A stretch of 64,000 bases of DNA, taken from the NCBI RefSeq assembly GCF_024746835.1, contig NZ_CP080531.1, positions 3,802,001-3,866,000 on the forward strand. Reading direction: 5' to 3'. The DNA is from Mesorhizobium sp. AR02 (GTDB lineage: Bacteria > Pseudomonadota > Alphaproteobacteria > Rhizobiales > Rhizobiaceae). Below the pieces are notes generated by a model. The model was not told the DNA's origin. It made no database searches and worked only from the letters and a program-made list of their open reading frames with translations. Position numbers and translations under genes: made by a program. Positions 46,649 through 56,361 of the stretch are shown here, one piece after another; position 1 is the first letter of the stretch, and each line of letters opens with the position of its first letter.

Positions 46649-47446
46649 TTAGCCGATGTCTTCTTCGGAAAAGTCGCTGCTACTCTGCAGTATCGTCTCA
46701 GATAGCAACTTCGCTGCTCGGCCCAAGGGCTCACGGAAGCTTTGAAGCTCTTCAAAGGTGACGCGGGCAACTGGAACGGACACACCAAGACAAGCAATCA
46801 AAGTTCCCCCCGGGGCGAGAATTGGAACAGCGCATCCAACCACACCTTTGACGAACTCTTCGTTGGTCCGAGCCCACCCCTCCCTGCGAGTTTCCTCTAG
46901 AACAGCGAGAAGGGAATCAGGATCGGTTATCGTCCTGTCGGTATGCTGCTCCATCTTCAGACACCGAACCAGCTTTTCACGCGGCTTCATAGGAAGCATG
47001 CTCATGTAAATTTTGCCCGTGGACGTACAATAGAGGGGCGCACTATGCCCAGGATCAAATTGTAGCCCTTGGGGGGGCTTAACTCGTACGCTGTCGACAT
47101 AGACCACAGCATTGTTCCGCACGATACCAATCTCGCATTGCTCGCCGATTTCTGCTGAGACATTCTGAAGAACTGCGTGGCGTCGTGCCGTTCGAAAGGC
47201 TGAGCCAATCGTCTTACCGGCAAGCACGACTAGGTTATTGCCGACAACGAATCGTTTTGTGCCCGCCGCGCGCTGGAGCAGTCCGCGGGACTCGAGGTTG
47301 CTGATCAATCTGTGGGCTGTTGGCAAGGGCAGGTCGAGATTCTTGGCAATGTCCGCCGCAGTAACCGCTTTGAGTTGAGTGGCCACAAAATCAAGGATTG
47401 CAAAAGCGCGATCCAATGGACCATCCGAATTGACGTTTAAACTCAT
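46649..47446 (-). CDS. IclR-family transcriptional regulator
   Basis: A 265-residue IclR regulator. The winged helix covers about residues 10-70 (LDRAFAILDFVATQLKAVTA, DLPLPTAHRLISNLESRGLL) and the effector domain follows, with GEQCEIGIVRNNAVVYVDSV, PLYCTSTGKIYMSML and GWARTNEEFVKGVVGCAVPI. It is divergent from the class-V aminotransferase at 48229 (782-bp gap) and is the only regulator near the catabolic genes on both sides, so it is a good candidate for controlling them. Effector unknown; IclR members often respond to small organic acids. Confidence 0.92.
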   Translation of the reverse strand: MSLNVNSDGPLDRAFAILDFVATQLKAVTAADIAKNLDLPLPTAHRLISNLESRGLLQRAAGTKRFVVGNNLVVLAGKTIGSAFRTARRHAVLQNVSAEIGEQCEIGIVRNNAVVYVDSVRVKPPQGLQFDPGHSAPLYCTSTGKIYMSMLPMKPREKLVRCLKMEQHTDRTITDPDSLLAVLEETRREGWARTNEEFVKGVVGCAVPILAPGGTLIACLGVSVPVARVTFEELQSFREPLGRAAKLLSETILQSSSDFSEEDIG

Positions 47447-48228
47447 TAATGACTCGTGTTGGGGTGAGAGGGTCCAAAATATGAGAAGAGAATTCCCGAA
47501 ATTTGATTATAGCAGCGATCCTCAGATTTGAGAATGTCTGACAGGAACCTGAAACGCATCCGCTATCGAGCCGTCAATCCCGCCTGATGCGCGAATTTCG
47601 CCGCAGGTGGGTAGATTGCCGATTGTCTTGGCGATCAGTTCAGTTGAATTGAATAGTAGATGCCTCTGTTGGGGAACTGGATCGTACTACGGCGTACGCT
47701 TTGCCCTTTTAAAGCCACAGGCCAGCGGGTTTTGCTCGACGCCAACGCTCGTTTTTTTGCCCGCCACCCGGTCGCCCGCGAGAACGCCTTGAGCGCAAAA
47801 CGCCCTTTCGGCTTGTGCCGGTGAAAGCCGGTTAGAGACTTTGCACTCCATCAATCCCTTTCCATTGACCTACGGGGCGCGGACGGCGCAACCCTCAATG
47901 CTGTGTTTTACATGCTGGCCGCAACGCATGCGCTCGCCATAACGTGCTGGTGCGCTCTTCGCTACGGCATCTTGACCTGCGAGTTAGAAGCACAACCAGA
48001 GTGCGCCTTCGAACAGGCGAGATTGCATAACTTATCATTTTTTGGAATAAAAAAGCCCGATAAAAGATATATTGGTGGACCGACGGTTCTTTTTACATAT
48101 GCTTTTAGTCACTGCTGCTCGCAGGCGAACACTGTGCGGCGCAAAAAAACAGGGTGTGCCGAATACGCCTGTATGTCGGGACGGGAAGGACGTGGCTCAC
48201 CCCGCGGCGAGCCGAATCGGAGAGATAG
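47447..48228. other. Divergent intergenic region between IclR gene and aminotransferase
   Basis: No gene is supported. It contains an AT-rich stretch at 48031-48075 (TTATCATTTTTTGGAATAAA) about 180 bp before the aminotransferase start that resembles 41594-41612. This may be a promoter or operator. Confidence 0.4.
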
Positions 48229-49395
48229 ATGATGCAGCATTACGACGTTGAGGCGGTGAGGAAGCTATTTCCTATCGTCGAGAAAATGACCTACCTCGAC
48301 TCCGGCTTCCAGACGCCGATGTCAACGCCCGTCAAGCAGGCCTTTGAAGCATTCATAAAGGAAAGCTACGAGACAGCTGGTCCGAAATCCGTGTGGATTG
48401 ACCGCATGGAGGAAACTCGGGGCAAGGTCGCGGCTTTATTGAACGCGGCCACCGAAGAAATCGCATTCACGAAAAATACGTCCGAAGCGATGAACATTGC
48501 CGCGAACGCTCTTCCGCTGAAGGCGGGCGACAATGTTCTCATGATCCACGGCGACCATCCCAACAACACCTACGCATTTCTGAACCTGAAGAAGAAGGGC
48601 GTCCAGGTCCGCTTCATTCCCATGACGGAAATCGTCAATGCCGATAGCTTCCGCCCGCACCTCGACGCCAATACCAAAGCAATCTCGATATCGCATGTGG
48701 CCTTCCACGCAGGCCATCGCTTCGATATCGAAAGCGTAGGCGCGCTATGCAAGGAAAAGAACCTCTACTTTGTCCTTGATATCATGCAGGCGGTCGGCGT
48801 CGTGCCAATCGATGCAAAGAAAGTCGGCGCCACCTTTATCGGCTCCGGTACGCACAAGGGACTCCTGGTCCCCCAAGGCTTGGGCCTGCTCTATTGGGAT
48901 CGCACCCGCACGGAATTGGAGCCAGCGTATCTGGCGGCTATCAGCCTTGAAAATCCGCCTGCGGACTTCATCGCCCGCCCTGACGACATGGCACCGGCTG
49001 CCACGGCTGGCCGCTTCGAACTTGGCAACTTCAACCTGCCGGCAATTCATGGGCTCGGCGCGGCTCTCGATCTGATCAACGAAATCGGCATCGACAAGAT
49101 TGAGGCCCATTGCTTTGATTTGGGCGATAGGCTCATAGCGGGGCTTGATGCGCTCAACATCAAGCTGGTTGGCCCCCGCGACCGCTCCAACCGTGCACCG
49201 CATATCTACGTGGCCGCGCTGCCAGCCGATGAATGGATCGACTATTTCGCCTCCAAGGATGTGCGCGTCTCGCCCGAGCGCGATGGCGTTCGCATCTCGC
49301 TTGCCATGTTCAACACTGGTTCCGATATCGATCGCGTCCTGGATGTCATCAAGGAACGCGGCAATACGACTGGCCGCTCCTCAAAGGCCGCCTGA
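48229..49395 (+). CDS. Class-V PLP-dependent aminotransferase
   Basis: A 388-residue fold-type I class-V enzyme. Conserved parts are MTYLDSGFQTPMSTPV, EEIAFTKNTSEAMNIAANAL, ISHVAFHAGHRFDIES, VLDIMQAVGVVPIDAKK (PLP aspartate) and FIGSGTHKGLLVPQGLGLLY, with the Schiff-base lysine in THKG. It belongs to the cysteine-desulfurase/isopenicillin-epimerase-like group; the true reaction is unknown. A decayed second copy is spread over 41692-41985, 54415-54550 and 59233-59440. It heads a rightward set ending at ornithine cyclodeaminase. Confidence 0.9.
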   Translation: MMQHYDVEAVRKLFPIVEKMTYLDSGFQTPMSTPVKQAFEAFIKESYETAGPKSVWIDRMEETRGKVAALLNAATEEIAFTKNTSEAMNIAANALPLKAGDNVLMIHGDHPNNTYAFLNLKKKGVQVRFIPMTEIVNADSFRPHLDANTKAISISHVAFHAGHRFDIESVGALCKEKNLYFVLDIMQAVGVVPIDAKKVGATFIGSGTHKGLLVPQGLGLLYWDRTRTELEPAYLAAISLENPPADFIARPDDMAPAATAGRFELGNFNLPAIHGLGAALDLINEIGIDKIEAHCFDLGDRLIAGLDALNIKLVGPRDRSNRAPHIYVAALPADEWIDYFASKDVRVSPERDGVRISLAMFNTGSDIDRVLDVIKERGNTTGRSSKAA

Positions 49396-49693
49396 TTCCT
49401 TGCGGGCCACGCGGCAATCGTTGCACGGCTCCGACAATGATAGGACGTGAACCAGGGCCACAGTCATGATCGTAACCAGCCGTATTCCTAATCCGCATGC
49501 AATTCTGTCCGCAACAGCATGATTGCCCTTTGCGTCGCCGCCTCATCTGCCGGTCCGATGCTTAACCACATGAACATCTTCTTTCAGCGCCGGACCGCAA
49601 CCGAGCCTGCAAACTCCTTAAGGCCGATCGCCCACTGAACGACCAGCGCTTTGTAAAAGTGCCGGTTTCCGCAAATCACGCGAGGTATTTATC

Positions 49694-51118
49694 GTGACGA
49701 ACGCTCCACAAATCGAGCGAATTGAGAAAGACCCGCTTGGCCCTGTGAGCATCCCGGTCGATGCCTATTACGGTCCTCAGACGGCGCGGGGTATCGCCAA
49801 CTTCCCAATTTCGGGAATAAGGATCAGCCATTTTCCGAACTTCATCAAGGCGCTTGCCTGCGTGAAAATGGCAGCGGCACGCGCCAACGCCGCGCTCGGC
49901 GATCTCGACGAACAAAAAGCCCATGTCATCTGCCAAGTTTGCGAGGAGATCGCGGCGGGCAGGCACCTTGGCGAATTCCCGCTCGATGTGTTTCAAGGCG
50001 GCGCCGGCACCTCGACCAACATGAACATCAACGAGGTTATCGCTAACCGCGGCTTGGAAATCATGGGCCAGCCACGGGGGAAATACGACAAGCTACACCC
50101 CAACAACGACGTGAACTTCGCTCAGTCGACAAACGACGTTTATCCGACGGCGATCCGCCTCGCGATCCTACTTTCACGCGGGGCGTTGCAGCGAGCTTTG
50201 GAGCAGCTCGCGGACGAGTTGGAGGCCAAGGCCGAAAATTTTTCGGACGTGATCAAGCTTGGCCGAACGCAGTTGCAGGACGCTGTGCCGATGACGCTGG
50301 GCCAGGAGTTTCTGGCTTTCGCGACGACGCTGCGGGAAGATGTCGCCCGTATAGGTGAGATTGCCGCCTTCTTCCATGAAATCAACCTCGGCGGTACGGC
50401 TATTGGCACGGGCATCAATACGAACCCCGACTATCAGGCGGCAGCTGTCGCGGAGTTGCGCGCGATATCCGGCCTGCCCGTCGTCTCCGCCGGAAATCTG
50501 ATCGAAGCCTGCTGGGATACCGGCGCCTTCGTGCTCTTCTCGGGAATGCTAAAGCGGACGGCCACGAAACTCTCGAAGATCTGCAACGATCTGCGGCTGC
50601 TGTCCAGCGGCCCTCGTGGCGGCCTGAACGAAATCAATTTGCCAGCACTTCAGCCCGGCTCCTCGATTATGCCGGGAAAGGTCAATCCAGTGGTGCCGGA
50701 GGTGGTCAACCAGGTTGCCTTTCAGATCATTGGTTACGATCTCACGATCACTCTTGCCTCCGAAGCAGGGCAGCTGCAGTTGAACGTGATGGAGCCGGTT
50801 ATCGCGTACAACATACTGCACTCGCTGGAGCTTCTGACCAATGCCGTCGACGTGCTGCGCACGAAATGCGTCGTGGGTATTACTGCCAATGCAGAGACTT
50901 GCCGCAAACATCTTGAAGCGAGTACCGCGGTCGCAACAGCACTGACGCCGACGATCGGCTACGAGCGGGCAGCGGAGCTTGCGAAGGACGTCTTGGCCTC
51001 CGGCAAAACCATCCGCGAAGTCTTGGCCGAACAGCCGGACCTTTCGGAGGATCTAATTGCGCAAACCGCCGATCCACACCTTTTTATCCGTCCAACGCGA
51101 TCACGATTGGCATCGTGA
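49694..51118 (+). CDS. aspA: Aspartate ammonia-lyase
   Basis: A 474-residue fumarase/aspartase superfamily enzyme that deaminates L-aspartate to fumarate and ammonia. Motifs are GGAGTSTNMNINEVIANRG, LHPNNDVNFAQSTNDVYPTA, NLGGTAIGTGINTNP and the catalytic-loop signature GSSIMPGKVNP at residues 322-332. Length and sequence favour aspartase over fumarase C; the two can be hard to separate by eye, but the asparaginase in the same region supports aspartase. The start is GTG 49694 with GAGG upstream. Confidence 0.88.
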   Translation: MTNAPQIERIEKDPLGPVSIPVDAYYGPQTARGIANFPISGIRISHFPNFIKALACVKMAAARANAALGDLDEQKAHVICQVCEEIAAGRHLGEFPLDVFQGGAGTSTNMNINEVIANRGLEIMGQPRGKYDKLHPNNDVNFAQSTNDVYPTAIRLAILLSRGALQRALEQLADELEAKAENFSDVIKLGRTQLQDAVPMTLGQEFLAFATTLREDVARIGEIAAFFHEINLGGTAIGTGINTNPDYQAAAVAELRAISGLPVVSAGNLIEACWDTGAFVLFSGMLKRTATKLSKICNDLRLLSSGPRGGLNEINLPALQPGSSIMPGKVNPVVPEVVNQVAFQIIGYDLTITLASEAGQLQLNVMEPVIAYNILHSLELLTNAVDVLRTKCVVGITANAETCRKHLEASTAVATALTPTIGYERAAELAKDVLASGKTIREVLAEQPDLSEDLIAQTADPHLFIRPTRSRLAS

Positions 51119-51190
51119 CATCGGGCTGAAGATCTACCTGTTTGCGCGGCAGTGAAGCAGCCGCCCAACTCACATCAAGAAGGAGCCAAC

Positions 51191-52303
51191 TTGAAAAGCA
51201 TAGCTGCGGTCGCCTGGGAGGCAAATAAACCCCTATCCATCGAAACCGTTGAAATAGGCGGCCCGAAGGCCGGCGAAGTGCTGGTAGAGGTCATGGCGAC
51301 AGGCGTCTGCCACACCGATGCCTACACCCTTTCGGGTCTCGATTCCGAGGGCAAGTTCCCGGCGATCCTCGGTCATGAGGGTGCGGGCATCGTTCGTGAA
51401 GCGGGTTCTGGCGTCACGGCCCTGAGGCCGGGCGATCACGTCATTCCTCTCTACACTCCGGAATGCCGCCAGTGCAAAACTTGCCTCTCGCAGCGTTCCA
51501 ACCTCTGCACGTCAATCCGGGCCACGCAAGGGCTTGGGGTTATGCCCGATAAAACGACACGCTTTTCCTGCGATAGTGGCGAGATCTTCCACTACATGGG
51601 ATGCTCGACCTTCTCCAACTTCACCGTCCTGCCGGAAATCGCACTTGCCAAGGTTCGCGAAGACGCGCCTTTCGACAAGATTTGCTACATCGGCTGCGGC
51701 GTCACAACGGGGATCGGCGCGGTGATCTACACCGCAAAGGTTCGCCCTGGTTCGAACGTTGTTGTCTTCGGTCTCGGCGGGATTGGCCTCAACGTCATTC
51801 AGGGCGCGCGCATGGTCGGCGCTGACAAGATCATCGGAGTCGATATTAACCCTGCCAAGGCCGAAATGGCACGCAAGTTCGGCCTGACCGATTTCATTAA
51901 TCCCAAAGAAATCGGCAACGAAAAGGTTGTCCAGGCTATCCAGGACCTGACCGACGGCGGCGCGGATTATTCTTTCGACGCAACTGGCAACGTCAACGTG
52001 ATGCGCCAGGCACTCGAATGCTGCCATCGCGGATGGGGAGAATCCATCATCATCGGCGTGGCGGAAGCCGGCAAGGAAATCTCCACCCGTCCGTTCCAAC
52101 TTGTTACCGGTCGCGTCTGGAAAGGTACGGCCTTCGGCGGCGCCCGTGGGCGTACGGATGTACCGAGGATCGTGGACTGGTACATGGAAGGCAAGATCAA
52201 CATCGATGACCTGATCACGCACAAGATGCCGCTTGATGAGATCAACACGGCATTCGATCTGATGCACGAAGGCAAGTCGATCCGTTCGGTGATCGTCTAT
52301 TGA
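51191..52303 (+). CDS. adhC: S-(hydroxymethyl)glutathione dehydrogenase (class III alcohol dehydrogenase)
   Basis: A 370-residue zinc alcohol dehydrogenase of class III, oxidising S-hydroxymethylglutathione (formaldehyde plus glutathione) with NAD. Catalytic zinc ligands are Cys40 and His62 (MATGVCHTDAYTLSG, ILGHEGAGIVRE) and the third cysteine in KICYIGCGVTTGIGAV; structural zinc ligands are Cys92, Cys95, Cys98 and Cys106. NAD fold: VVFGLGGIGLNVIQGA. The start is taken as TTG 51191, not the upstream ATG at 51152, because AAGGAG is 6-7 bases before it and the protein then starts like FrmA (KSIAAVAWE). It is followed 46 bp later by gfa. Confidence 0.95.
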   Translation: MKSIAAVAWEANKPLSIETVEIGGPKAGEVLVEVMATGVCHTDAYTLSGLDSEGKFPAILGHEGAGIVREAGSGVTALRPGDHVIPLYTPECRQCKTCLSQRSNLCTSIRATQGLGVMPDKTTRFSCDSGEIFHYMGCSTFSNFTVLPEIALAKVREDAPFDKICYIGCGVTTGIGAVIYTAKVRPGSNVVVFGLGGIGLNVIQGARMVGADKIIGVDINPAKAEMARKFGLTDFINPKEIGNEKVVQAIQDLTDGGADYSFDATGNVNVMRQALECCHRGWGESIIIGVAEAGKEISTRPFQLVTGRVWKGTAFGGARGRTDVPRIVDWYMEGKINIDDLITHKMPLDEINTAFDLMHEGKSIRSVIVY

Positions 52304-52349
52304 TCACTGATAAGAACCCGTATGTCGCGGGAAAACCCAGGAGGAAACC

Positions 52350-52922
52350 ATGAGCGTACGACTTCTTCATCCTTTGATCCAGAACGGGCTTCACACGGGT
52401 GACGGCAACCATGCAGGCGGCATTCTTGCCTGCAAATGCACCGACCGACCTGTTAAGATGAAGGTCTCGACCGGGATCGCCCACAACCATGCTTGCGGCT
52501 GCACAAAGTGCTGGAAGCCAGATGGCGCGGCGTTCTCCGTCGTGGCCGTGGCACCGAGCGAAAGCGTTTCGGTCGTCGAAAACGGCGACAAGCTCACTGT
52601 CGTCGATTCTTCTGCCCTCATCCAGCGCCACGCATGCAAGGAATGCGGCACGCATATGCACGGCCCGGTGGAACGCGACCATGCTTTCAAGGGCTTGTCC
52701 TTCATCCACCCAGAACTGTTCGACAACGGCAATTGGCCTGAGCCTGGCTTTGCCGCTTTCGTGTCTTCGGTGATCGAAGGCGGTGTCGATCCCTTGGAGA
52801 TGGGCGGCATCCGCAACAAGTTGAAGGAAGTCGGCCTCGAGCCTTATGATTGCCTTTCGCCGGCGCTCATGGACTACCTCGCTACATGGACCGCAAAGAA
52901 TAACGGCGTTCTGCGCAGATAA
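52350..52922 (+). CDS. gfa: S-(hydroxymethyl)glutathione synthase (glutathione-dependent formaldehyde-activating enzyme)
   Basis: A 190-residue Gfa protein that speeds the adduct formation of formaldehyde and glutathione, feeding the dehydrogenase encoded just upstream. Zinc-binding cysteines are visible at Cys28/Cys30 (LACKCTDRP), Cys49/Cys51/Cys54 ([14 protein letters not shown]) and in [20 protein letters not shown]. Length matches the family. ATG 52350 follows AGGAGG. Confidence 0.95.
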   Translation: MSVRLLHPLIQNGLHTGDGNHAGGILACKCTDRPVKMKVSTGIAHNHACGCTKCWKPDGAAFSVVAVAPSESVSVVENGDKLTVVDSSALIQRHACKECGTHMHGPVERDHAFKGLSFIHPELFDNGNWPEPGFAAFVSSVIEGGVDPLEMGGIRNKLKEVGLEPYDCLSPALMDYLATWTAKNNGVLRR

Positions 52923-53122
52923 GCACCGACGGCAGCCACTTTTGCCAGACCAGTTCACTGGACCCTGCAATCGCTCAGGCGGCCGACACCACCGTCCCAA
53001 GTGCCTCCTTCCGGTAACCAGTGGAACTCTTGAGATGCTGCACAAACCTGGACCTACGGCAGCCTTGATCTAGGCGAGTTTAACCTCTCCCTCGACGAGA
53101 GCCGTCGCACCGCCGTCCTCAT

Positions 53123-53160
53123 GGTCGATGTTGCGGGCCCATGGGCCCGCAACATCGACC
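53123..53160. promoter_or_regulatory. Perfect 38-bp palindrome upstream of ornithine cyclodeaminase
   Basis: Each arm is 19 bp (GGTCGATGTTGCGGGCCCA and its complement) with no spacer. It begins 62 bp and ends 25 bp before the start codon at 53185. It could form a very stable RNA hairpin ahead of the ribosome-binding site, or be a protein-binding site. No T-run follows, so it is not a standard terminator. Confidence 0.6.
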
Positions 53161-53184
53161 GTTGCACAAGGAGCTATCAAAAAC

Positions 53185-54261
53185 ATGCATGAAAGACTAA
53201 ATGTCGTCCCCTTCGTCAGCGTCGATCATATGATGAAGCTGGTGCTGGCGACCGGAGTGGAACGCTTCCTCATCGAGCTTGCCGCCTACATCGAAGACGA
53301 TTTCCAGCGCTGGGAGTGCTTCGACAAGACGCCGCGTGTTGCCTCTCATAGCGCTGACGGTGTTATCGAGTTGATGCCGACCAGCGATGGTGAGACCTAT
53401 GGCTTCAAATACGTCAATGGCCATCCGAAGAACACGCGATCGGGTCGCCAGACGGTGACCGCGTTTGGTGTGCTCGCTGACGTTGGCAACGGCTATCCGA
53501 TGCTGTTGACCGAAATGACGATCCTTACGGCACTCAGGACTGCGGCCATGTCTGCCGTCGCCGCAAAATATCTTGCACCCAAAGGCGCGCGCACCATGGC
53601 CATGATTGGCAATGGCGCCCAGTCGGAGTTTCAGGCGATCGCCTTCAAGGCGATCCTCGGCGTCGACAAACTTCGCCTCTACGACCTTGATCCGTCCGCC
53701 ACGGCCCGCTGCCAGAGGAATCTCGCTGGAATGGGCTTCGACATCGAGAGTTGCTCTTCCTCGCAGGAAGCTGTGGAAGGGGCCGAGATCGTCACTACCG
53801 TCACGGCCGACAAACAAAATGCGACGATCCTGAGCGACAACATGGTTGGTGCCGGCATTCACATCAACGCAGTTGGCGGAGACTGCCCTGGGAAGACGGA
53901 GCTCCACCGCGACATTCTGCTGCGCTCCGACATCTTCGTGGAATATCCGCCCCAGACCCGCGTAGAAGGGGAGATCCAGCAACTCAAACCGGACCACCCC
54001 GTTATCGAGCTCTGGCAGGTCATCGTGGGCAAGGCGGCCGGTCGCTCCGATGAACGCCAGATCACGCTGTTCGATTCCGTCGGCTTCGCAATCGAAGACT
54101 TCTCCGCGCTTCGATATGTCCGCGATCGTCTTGAAGAAACCGGCCTTTACGAGGAACTCGATCTGCTCGCCGATCCCGACGAGCCGCGCGATCTCTTCGG
54201 GATGATCCTGCGCGCCGCGAACGCGGCTCCTGTATCGGTCAAGGCTGGAGTACTGTCATAA
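53185..54261 (+). CDS. Ornithine cyclodeaminase
   Basis: A 358-residue ornithine cyclodeaminase/mu-crystallin family enzyme, converting L-ornithine to L-proline and ammonia with bound NAD. Motifs: DKTPRVASHSADGVIELMPT, YGFKYVNGHPKNTRSGRQTV, the Rossmann segment MAMIGNGAQSEFQAIAFKAI (residues 140-155) and INAVGGDCPGKTELHRDILL. ATG 53185 follows AAGGAG, although the frame is open to 53128. It closes the aspartase-formaldehyde-ornithine gene run and is followed by debris. Confidence 0.94.
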   Translation: MHERLNVVPFVSVDHMMKLVLATGVERFLIELAAYIEDDFQRWECFDKTPRVASHSADGVIELMPTSDGETYGFKYVNGHPKNTRSGRQTVTAFGVLADVGNGYPMLLTEMTILTALRTAAMSAVAAKYLAPKGARTMAMIGNGAQSEFQAIAFKAILGVDKLRLYDLDPSATARCQRNLAGMGFDIESCSSSQEAVEGAEIVTTVTADKQNATILSDNMVGAGIHINAVGGDCPGKTELHRDILLRSDIFVEYPPQTRVEGEIQQLKPDHPVIELWQVIVGKAAGRSDERQITLFDSVGFAIEDFSALRYVRDRLEETGLYEELDLLADPDEPRDLFGMILRAANAAPVSVKAGVLS

Positions 54262-54327
54262 CCAGACTGTCTCGTGCAAGGCCCAAGTCTGTGGAGATAA
54301 GTAGGCCGCATATCTGATCGCTAGCGG

Positions 54328-56361
54328 CTAAGCTGAGTGGAAGTTCATAATACAAACTATGCGAGAGTTGTTTGTTGCGCCTGACGCGCTGTAGTTAATT
54401 AGCCATTTTGGTACAGCTGAACTGCCGGCCGCTTCGAATTCGGCAACTTCAACCTGTCGGCGATTCAAGGGATCAGCGCGGCTCTTGATCTGATCGAAGT
54501 CGGCATCGAGAAGATCTAGACTCTTTGCTTCGGTCTGGGCGACAGGCTTAGAGTCCGTTTTGAAAATCACGGATGCGCGTTTCGGCGGATGAGATTGCCG
54601 CCCATTGCGACAAGGATCATGGCGTGAGAGACGTCGATGCGCTGCTCGTAGTCGCGCACGAGGCGGCGCCATCGGGTCATCCGGCCGAAGGTCCGCTCGA
54701 CGAACGTCTGTACAATGTTGCGTGGAACTGGTCATTTTGCTTGGTGATTTTGGGCGGGCTGGGCCATCGAGCGGGGGAACCCGGAAGATGATCTCGATGT
54801 GCGCGTCGTCGATTTCGACCCGGCGAACCACGGAGCGGATGATCTGGCGCATGCCGGTTCGATCAAGGGCGGCGAGCCCTGCTGTCACCTTGGCGGCGAA
54901 GTCTTCCAGACGGCTGATGAGGAGTGAGAGGTCGCGTTCGTTCTCGGCCACTTCGACCGCCGCCCGGTGCCGCTCCTGAAGCTGGGAGAGGCGTAGTTTC
55001 AGGCCAGCGATACGCGGTTCGAATTCCGCCTTGTCGATGACGCCCTCCGCATAGCTGTCGATCAGCCGGCCGATGCCGCGACGCAAGGTGGTCATCTGTC
55101 GTTCGAGGCGGACGATCTCATCCGGCTCGCGGATTTCGTCGCGGGCTTGGAGGAGGCGGCGGCGGTATTCGTCGGCCACGCGACGTGGATCCTCCAGGAG
55201 CCCTTTCACCTTATCCCACACCGCTTCTTCCAGGTGATCGCCGCGCACCGCCGGGTTGTCGCATACGGAGTGGCCGCTGAAGCGGTAGCCATCCGCACCG
55301 ATACAGCGATAATAGCGCAGCGTGTTCGTCGGGTCGTACTTGCGGGAACGAGGCGCACGCTTGCCATAATAGGCGTAGCCGCAACGCCGGCAGACCGTGA
55401 GGCCCTGCAGCAGCCAGTCCGCGCCGGGAGTGCGTTGGCGCTTGCGCTTCCGGTTCTCCTCAAGCTGTGCACGGGCCGCCTCGAACACGGTGCGATCAAC
55501 GAGTGGGGGAACGGGGATATCGATCCACTCTTCAGGCGGAACGGGAACGCGGCAAGTGGCGCGCGGCGAGGGCTGCGGATGGCCGCGGATCGGCCGCAGC
55601 CGCGGTTGTGGTGGCAAATAGCGGGCGCGCCCGAAAGCGGCGCGTCCGACATAGGCGGGATTGGCAAGCATGCCGCGGATCGTGGAGGCGTGCCAATGCA
55701 TGACTCCTGCCCGCGTCTGGCAGCCGATCTGCTTGAGCCGCCGGCACACCTCCCGCAGGCTCATGCGATCGAGGCCGACCCATGCGAAGATCAGACGAAC
55801 AATGTGCGCCTCCGCCTCCACCACCTCGAAGCGTGCCACGCCGCCACCTTGGCCCCGGCTCACATAGCGGTAGCCGAAGGGCGCACCAGTCAGAGCGCTG
55901 ATGGAGCCGGAACGGGCCGCATGACGACGACCGCGACGGCTCCGCTCGAGGATCTTGGCGCGCTCATATTCGGCGATCACGCCCTGAACCTGGAGCAGCA
56001 GATCATCCTCGGCCGTGCCACCAATGGGGCGGTTCAGGAAGACGATCTCCACACCGGCACGACGGAACTCGTCGATCAGCAGCGCCTGATGGGCGTAGCG
56101 GCGGGCGAGCCGATCGGGAGCATGGACGTAGAGACGCTCGACGTGGCCACTGGCAACCGCATCCCTCAGCCGCTCCAGCGCGGGGCGAAGCAGGATCGAA
56201 CCACTGTAGCCGTCATCCAGATAGCTGTGACCTGGCTCAAGCATGAAGCCATCGGCGGCAATGCGTTCCTGCAACGCAATGACCTGACTGGCAATCGTGT
56301 TGTCGCGCGTCTGGGCCTCGCTGGATACCCGTGCATAGAGCACGCATCGCGTCTCAGTCAT
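54328..56361 (-). CDS. Large serine recombinase
   Basis: The frame encodes 677 residues. The N-terminal resolvase domain (about 1-150) starts [20 protein letters not shown] with catalytic Ser13; [20 protein letters not shown] and [20 protein letters not shown] follow. The recombinase domain ([16 protein letters not shown] onward), a zinc-ribbon ([16 protein letters not shown]) and a long coiled coil (about 430-510) complete the family layout. Its native part ends about residue 550 near the element end; beyond QHCTD the frame runs on into the IS5 tail and aminotransferase debris in a foreign frame, so the last 125 or so residues are a chance fusion. Such enzymes integrate and excise DNA without duplicating the target. 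Confidence 0.88.
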   Translation of the reverse strand: MTETRCVLYARVSSEAQTRDNTIASQVIALQERIAADGFMLEPGHSYLDDGYSGSILLRPALERLRDAVASGHVERLYVHAPDRLARRYAHQALLIDEFRRAGVEIVFLNRPIGGTAEDDLLLQVQGVIAEYERAKILERSRRGRRHAARSGSISALTGAPFGYRYVSRGQGGGVARFEVVEAEAHIVRLIFAWVGLDRMSLREVCRRLKQIGCQTRAGVMHWHASTIRGMLANPAYVGRAAFGRARYLPPQPRLRPIRGHPQPSPRATCRVPVPPEEWIDIPVPPLVDRTVFEAARAQLEENRKRKRQRTPGADWLLQGLTVCRRCGYAYYGKRAPRSRKYDPTNTLRYYRCIGADGYRFSGHSVCDNPAVRGDHLEEAVWDKVKGLLEDPRRVADEYRRRLLQARDEIREPDEIVRLERQMTTLRRGIGRLIDSYAEGVIDKAEFEPRIAGLKLRLSQLQERHRAAVEVAENERDLSLLISRLEDFAAKVTAGLAALDRTGMRQIIRSVVRRVEIDDAHIEIIFRVPPLDGPARPKSPSKMTSSTQHCTDVRRADLRPDDPMAPPRARLRAAHRRLSRHDPCRNGRQSHPPKRASVIFKTDSKPVAQTEAKSLDLLDADFDQIKSRADPLNRRQVEVAEFEAAGSSAVPKWLINYSASGATNNSRIVCIMNFHSA

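Noticed and set aside
48229..49395. Assigning the class-V aminotransferase to cysteine desulfurase
   Set aside because: The lysine motif THKG and general fold agree with the superfamily, but there is no conserved cysteine loop or Fe-S gene nearby.
53065..53122. Start of an isochorismatase-like gene (TAVLMVDV)
   Set aside because: Only about 20 codons are readable before the palindrome; too short to call.
53197..53997. Leftward open frame opposite ornithine cyclodeaminase
   Set aside because: Antisense shadow; the sense strand shows the complete family motifs.
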